Of a DNA stretch of 9,271 bases, positions 6,773 through 9,271 are shown one piece after another. The translations under genes were made by a program, and so were the position numbers. Source of the DNA: CAIXPS01 sp034430115 (GTDB lineage: Bacteria > Chloroflexota > Anaerolineae > J036 > Brachytrichaceae). The notes under the pieces are model-generated. The model did no database searches, was not told the origin of the DNA, and saw only the letters and a program-made list of their open reading frames with translations. Within the stretch, counting starts at the first letter, position 1; each line of letters starts with the position of its first letter. The stretch covers positions 1 to 9,271 of the forward strand of contig DAOUFG010000066.1 in assembly GCA_034430115.1 (NCBI GenBank). Direction: 5' to 3'.

Positions 6773-7816
6773 TTGAAGTTTAAGAAAATTTGCAACCTCA
6801 TCATGATGATTTTGGTTCCTGCTTGTATCTCTCCAATTGCCCCTGCCAACACAGTTGAAACCAATATTGTCATGGCGGCATCGCCAACATCGCCAACGGC
6901 CACGATCAACACTCCCAAGAAAATCGCTCATCCCACAACAACGACCGTCAAGACCCCAGTGATCACCGCTTCAGCGACGGTCACCTATTATGCATATATC
7001 ACCCAGGTGAGTGTGACGCCCGCGTCCAGCCAGGTGCTGGTCGCAGATCACACCATTCTCGACACGTTTGACCAAATTCCGCAAAGTGCAATCAGCGCGG
7101 CAGCAGCAAAGAAAGTCCTGTTTATGCACCAATCAACCGGTGGCTATATCTATGACTACGGCTTGCTCTGCCTGGCCGGTTTGCATGGCGACCCCGATAA
7201 CTTCCCACAAGAATGCGTCACTTATGCACAAAATCGCGCCAACGATAGCTGGCCCTGGTATGACAACTCCAATTGGAGCTGGGATGCCTGGCCTACCTCG
7301 CAGGCCGATGCAATTGCCAAGACCGATCAATTTGTTAGCATCGTCCACTCTCAAGCTGCCAACTATGAAGTCATCGGCATGAAATACTGTTATGTCGATG
7401 GCTGGAATCAAAACCTAAATGTAAGCGAACAGTACTATATCAACAATATGCTGGCCCTGGAAAGTCAATACCCTGGCAAGACTTTCATCTGGTCTACCTC
7501 GGCGCTTTGGGGTGACCCAGGTACAGCCTGCGAAAATGGTGATACGAGTTGCCAGAATATCGCCAGCTTCAACCAGCAGGTACGCGCCTACGCTAAAGCT
7601 CATAACAAGCCACTCTATGATATCGCGGACATCGAATCACACGATTCGAACGGCAACGCCTGCACCGTGCGCGGGTATGAGGGACTGTGCTCAGGATGGT
7701 ATAGCGATAGCGGCGGACATCCAAACAAAGAAGCCTCTATCCGCCTGGCAAAAGGCTTCTGGTGGCTTATGGCCCGACTATACGGCTGGAACGGCTCAAC
7801 TTCCTCGCAACCTTAA
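6773..7816 (+). CDS. Secreted SGNH/GDSL-type hydrolase (putative carbohydrate esterase)
   Basis: This 347-residue protein begins with TTG after a strong ribosome site. Residues 1-26 form a short signal sequence (KFKK, then a hydrophobic stretch). 'LVPAC' at 14-18 is a possible but poor lipobox. A Thr/Pro/Ala linker spans about 37-70. The catalytic region starts with 'KKVLFMHQSTGG' (113-124), where S121 is the likely nucleophile. It continues with 'VIGMKYCYVDG' (200-210), which resembles a conserved block of uncharacterised SGNH-like proteins as I recall them, and ends with 'DSGGHPN' (312-318), where H316 would be the catalytic histidine. Seven cysteines in the mature domain suggest disulfides and an extracellular place of work. 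SGNH enzymes of this sort remove acetyl or other acyl groups from sugars. A role on the glycan exported by the neighbouring ABC system is inference. The gene is probably monocistronic, since a terminator follows. Confidence 0.75.
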   Translation: MKFKKICNLIMMILVPACISPIAPANTVETNIVMAASPTSPTATINTPKKIAHPTTTTVKTPVITASATVTYYAYITQVSVTPASSQVLVADHTILDTFDQIPQSAISAAAAKKVLFMHQSTGGYIYDYGLLCLAGLHGDPDNFPQECVTYAQNRANDSWPWYDNSNWSWDAWPTSQADAIAKTDQFVSIVHSQAANYEVIGMKYCYVDGWNQNLNVSEQYYINNMLALESQYPGKTFIWSTSALWGDPGTACENGDTSCQNIASFNQQVRAYAKAHNKPLYDIADIESHDSNGNACTVRGYEGLCSGWYSDSGGHPNKEASIRLAKGFWWLMARLYGWNGSTSSQP

Positions 7817-7855
7817 GCTGCTCCTGATCTTGTTCTGCTAAGCTCCTAATATCTG

Positions 7856-7892
7856 ACAGACCGTCGTCCTCCGAGGAGGCGGTCTGTTATTT
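7856..7892 (+). terminator. Rho-independent-type terminator after the SGNH gene
   Basis: ACAGACCG (7856-7863) pairs with CGGTCTGT (7880-7887). Inside it CCTCC (7868-7872) pairs with GGAGG (7875-7879), leaving a TCGT bulge. The hairpin is GC-rich and followed by TATTT. It lies 40 bases after the SGNH stop and before the next plus-strand gene, so the two plus-strand genes are likely separate transcripts. Confidence 0.75.
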
Positions 7893-7932
7893 CATTGCCA
7901 ATCACAATGTTCAGCTTACTGGATATCAAAGG

Positions 7933-9271
7933 ATGAATGCTTTGTTTGGACATACTAAACGCCCGTTCAACTATGTTTATATGATCGGCTTAATCGGTTT
8001 GCTTGTTCTGGCACTCATCATTGGCGTACTGCTCGCAACGAACCAACCTAAGCAAAACGTAATTACCATCAACACTACAGTTCCTAATCAAATCACGATC
8101 CAACCCTCACTGCCGCCATCGCCTCAGCACGAAGAGCAGGCAAATCAGATCGCGTTAACGCCGCGTACCAATAAAACGGCGGCTATCTCCTCCACCGTCT
8201 TCATTCCCCAAGTAAGCATCAGTCCGAGTTCGCCCAGCGTCCCAGTCAGCAGCGATTGGGCGATGGTAGCAGCAAATCCGCAACGCACCTCCTGGAGCCC
8301 AAGTGAGCCGGCGGCAAATATGCACATCGAATGGTACCGCCCCATCGATGCTTATATCCCGCCCAATTTCCAGGTCATCGCTGCGAACAACCTGCTATAC
8401 ATCTCCAGCGCGCGCGGCCTGTATGCCTTGCAATATGACACAGGACAACTGGCCTGGCGCTATGACACCGAAATTCCCTTGGGGAACTCACCCACGATTG
8501 CGTCTGTAAACGGCATCAGCGTGGCAGTCGTCGGCGGCTACGATAAGAAAATCCACGCGTTCAACGCCCTCACCGGGCAAAGCCTGTGGGAATTCAGCGG
8601 CGCGCAAGCCGGCTACGACGCAAATCCACTGGTCATCGCCAACGTTGTCTACGTTGGCAATCGCGATGGATACTTCTACGCCATCAACGCAACGAACGGT
8701 CAACTCATCTGGCAATACCCTGCCGCGAATCAAAGCCCAATCGGCCCGATTCATCTCTCGCCCGCTTATAACGATGGCACGCTCTACTTCGCAACGGACT
8801 ACAACTATGCCTACGCGCTGAACCTGAACGGCACGCTAAAGTGGAAATCACAAAAACTGATCGGCGATGGCTACAACTCGTATTGGCCGGCGATCTATAC
8901 AGACCCTACAAGCGGCAAAGACTACGTGATTCTTGCCGGGAACATCGCCTACCGTGAAATGATGCGCCCCGGCACCTACTCCTACGATAATTCCGAAACA
9001 TTCCCCTATGGCATTGGGCTGGCCACCGGATACGTTACAGCCACGCTCCGCGATGCGTGGGCCACAGGGAAAACCATCCTGGATTATTCGGCTTCAGCGG
9101 CATTTTTTGAACAAAAACCTTGGCAACGCATCTACACAATCCTGGATGGAACGACTGGTAGTGAATACACCACCGATTTCGATCATGACGGTAAACCAGA
9201 ATACCTGCCCGTGTGGCCGATTGCTAACCCAAGCACCCAGGCACCACCGGTCGTCAGCAGCGAGGATGGCC
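7933..9271 (+). CDS. Membrane-anchored PQQ-type beta-propeller protein (C-terminus cut by window edge)
   Basis: The frame runs from the ATG at 7933 for 446 codons with no stop, leaving the window at base 9271. Residues 14-35 form one membrane helix after a short basic start (HTKR), giving an inside-to-outside N-terminal anchor. A Pro/Ser/Thr/Gln linker covers about 38-106. From 107 ('SSDWAMVAANPQRTSW') propeller blades follow, with repeating strands such as 'GLYALQYDTGQLAWRY', 'IHAFNALTGQSLWEF', 'YFYAINATNGQLIWQY' and 'YAYALNLNGTLKW'. The 'xYAxxxxTGxxxWxx' pattern is that of PQQ_2/BamB-like repeats. No dehydrogenase catalytic signature is evident, so a binding or scaffold role is more likely than a quinoprotein enzyme. 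AAAGG abuts the ATG, which is too close for a good ribosome site. The in-frame ATG at 7981 would remove the basic start and lacks any site, so 7933 is preferred. Confidence 0.82.
   Translation, partial: MNALFGHTKRPFNYVYMIGLIGLLVLALIIGVLLATNQPKQNVITINTTVPNQITIQPSLPPSPQHEEQANQIALTPRTNKTAAISSTVFIPQVSISPSSPSVPVSSDWAMVAANPQRTSWSPSEPAANMHIEWYRPIDAYIPPNFQVIAANNLLYISSARGLYALQYDTGQLAWRYDTEIPLGNSPTIASVNGISVAVVGGYDKKIHAFNALTGQSLWEFSGAQAGYDANPLVIANVVYVGNRDGYFYAINATNGQLIWQYPAANQSPIGPIHLSPAYNDGTLYFATDYNYAYALNLNGTLKWKSQKLIGDGYNSYWPAIYTDPTSGKDYVILAGNIAYREMMRPGTYSYDNSETFPYGIGLATGYVTATLRDAWATGKTILDYSASAAFFEQKPWQRIYTILDGTTGSEYTTDFDHDGKPEYLPVWPIANPSTQAPPVVSSEDG

Noticed and set aside
6815..6826. Lipobox 'LVPAC' making the SGNH protein a lipoprotein
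   Set aside because: Pro at the -2 position is unusual and the hydrophobic segment is short. Ordinary secretion is at least as likely, so it is noted in the gene entry but not called.
7895..7927. Promoter for the PQQ-type gene starting with TTGCCA at 7895
   Set aside because: No acceptable -10 element lies at a suitable distance (ACTGGA at 17 bases, GATATC at 21).
1..9271. Mobile elements, CRISPR arrays, tRNA or rRNA genes, defence or phage modules
   Set aside because: No transposase or integrase motifs, regularly spaced repeats, cloverleaf or rRNA-like stretches were recognised by reading both strands. The genes form a coherent envelope-glycan theme.

Overview
The window looks like part of a bacterial chromosome, moderately GC-rich. 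It devotes nearly all its coding space to cell-surface carbohydrate chemistry. The secreted proteins carry long Pro/Thr/Ser linkers of the 'PTAVPTRTPVATPVPTAT' kind, Asp-box propellers, LamG-type lectin domains and PQQ-type propellers. That style is common in Chloroflexota (Anaerolineae/Chloroflexia), which is my best guess. It rests on protein style only: there is no rRNA or housekeeping marker here. No tRNA, rRNA, IS element, CRISPR array or phage gene was seen.

Layout. A divergent intergenic region (6560-6772) splits the window. To the left, four genes read on the minus strand in this order: a membrane-anchored Asp-box (sialidase-fold) propeller protein (6559-4940); a Wzm-like ABC-2 polysaccharide export permease (start 4798, or 4855 less likely; end 3914); its Wzt-like ATPase with a C-terminal carbohydrate-recognition domain (3917-2631); and a very large secreted protein (2634 to beyond base 1). 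The last has a signal peptide, a glutamine-amidotransferase-like Rossmann segment, a NodB-like polysaccharide deacetylase domain and a beta-sandwich/LamG tail. It has no in-frame stop in the window, so it runs off the left edge. Permease/ATPase and ATPase/deacetylase both overlap by the four bases ATGA, which points to translational coupling.

To the right, two genes read on the plus strand. One is a secreted SGNH/GDSL-type hydrolase (6773-7816) with a TTG start and a strong Shine-Dalgarno, followed by a good hairpin terminator (7856-7892). The other is a membrane-anchored PQQ-type beta-propeller protein (7933 to beyond the right edge).

How it may work together (inference). The Wzm/Wzt pair exports an undecaprenyl-linked glycan. 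The deacetylase-like protein made from the same mRNA and the esterase-like SGNH protein could trim acetyl groups from that glycan outside the cell, while the two anchored propellers bind or process it. The divergent control region contains an AT-rich interrupted palindrome (6635-6670) that could be an operator or a leader hairpin. The assembly of an ABC glycan exporter with a translationally coupled secreted deacetylase is the most noteworthy feature of the window.
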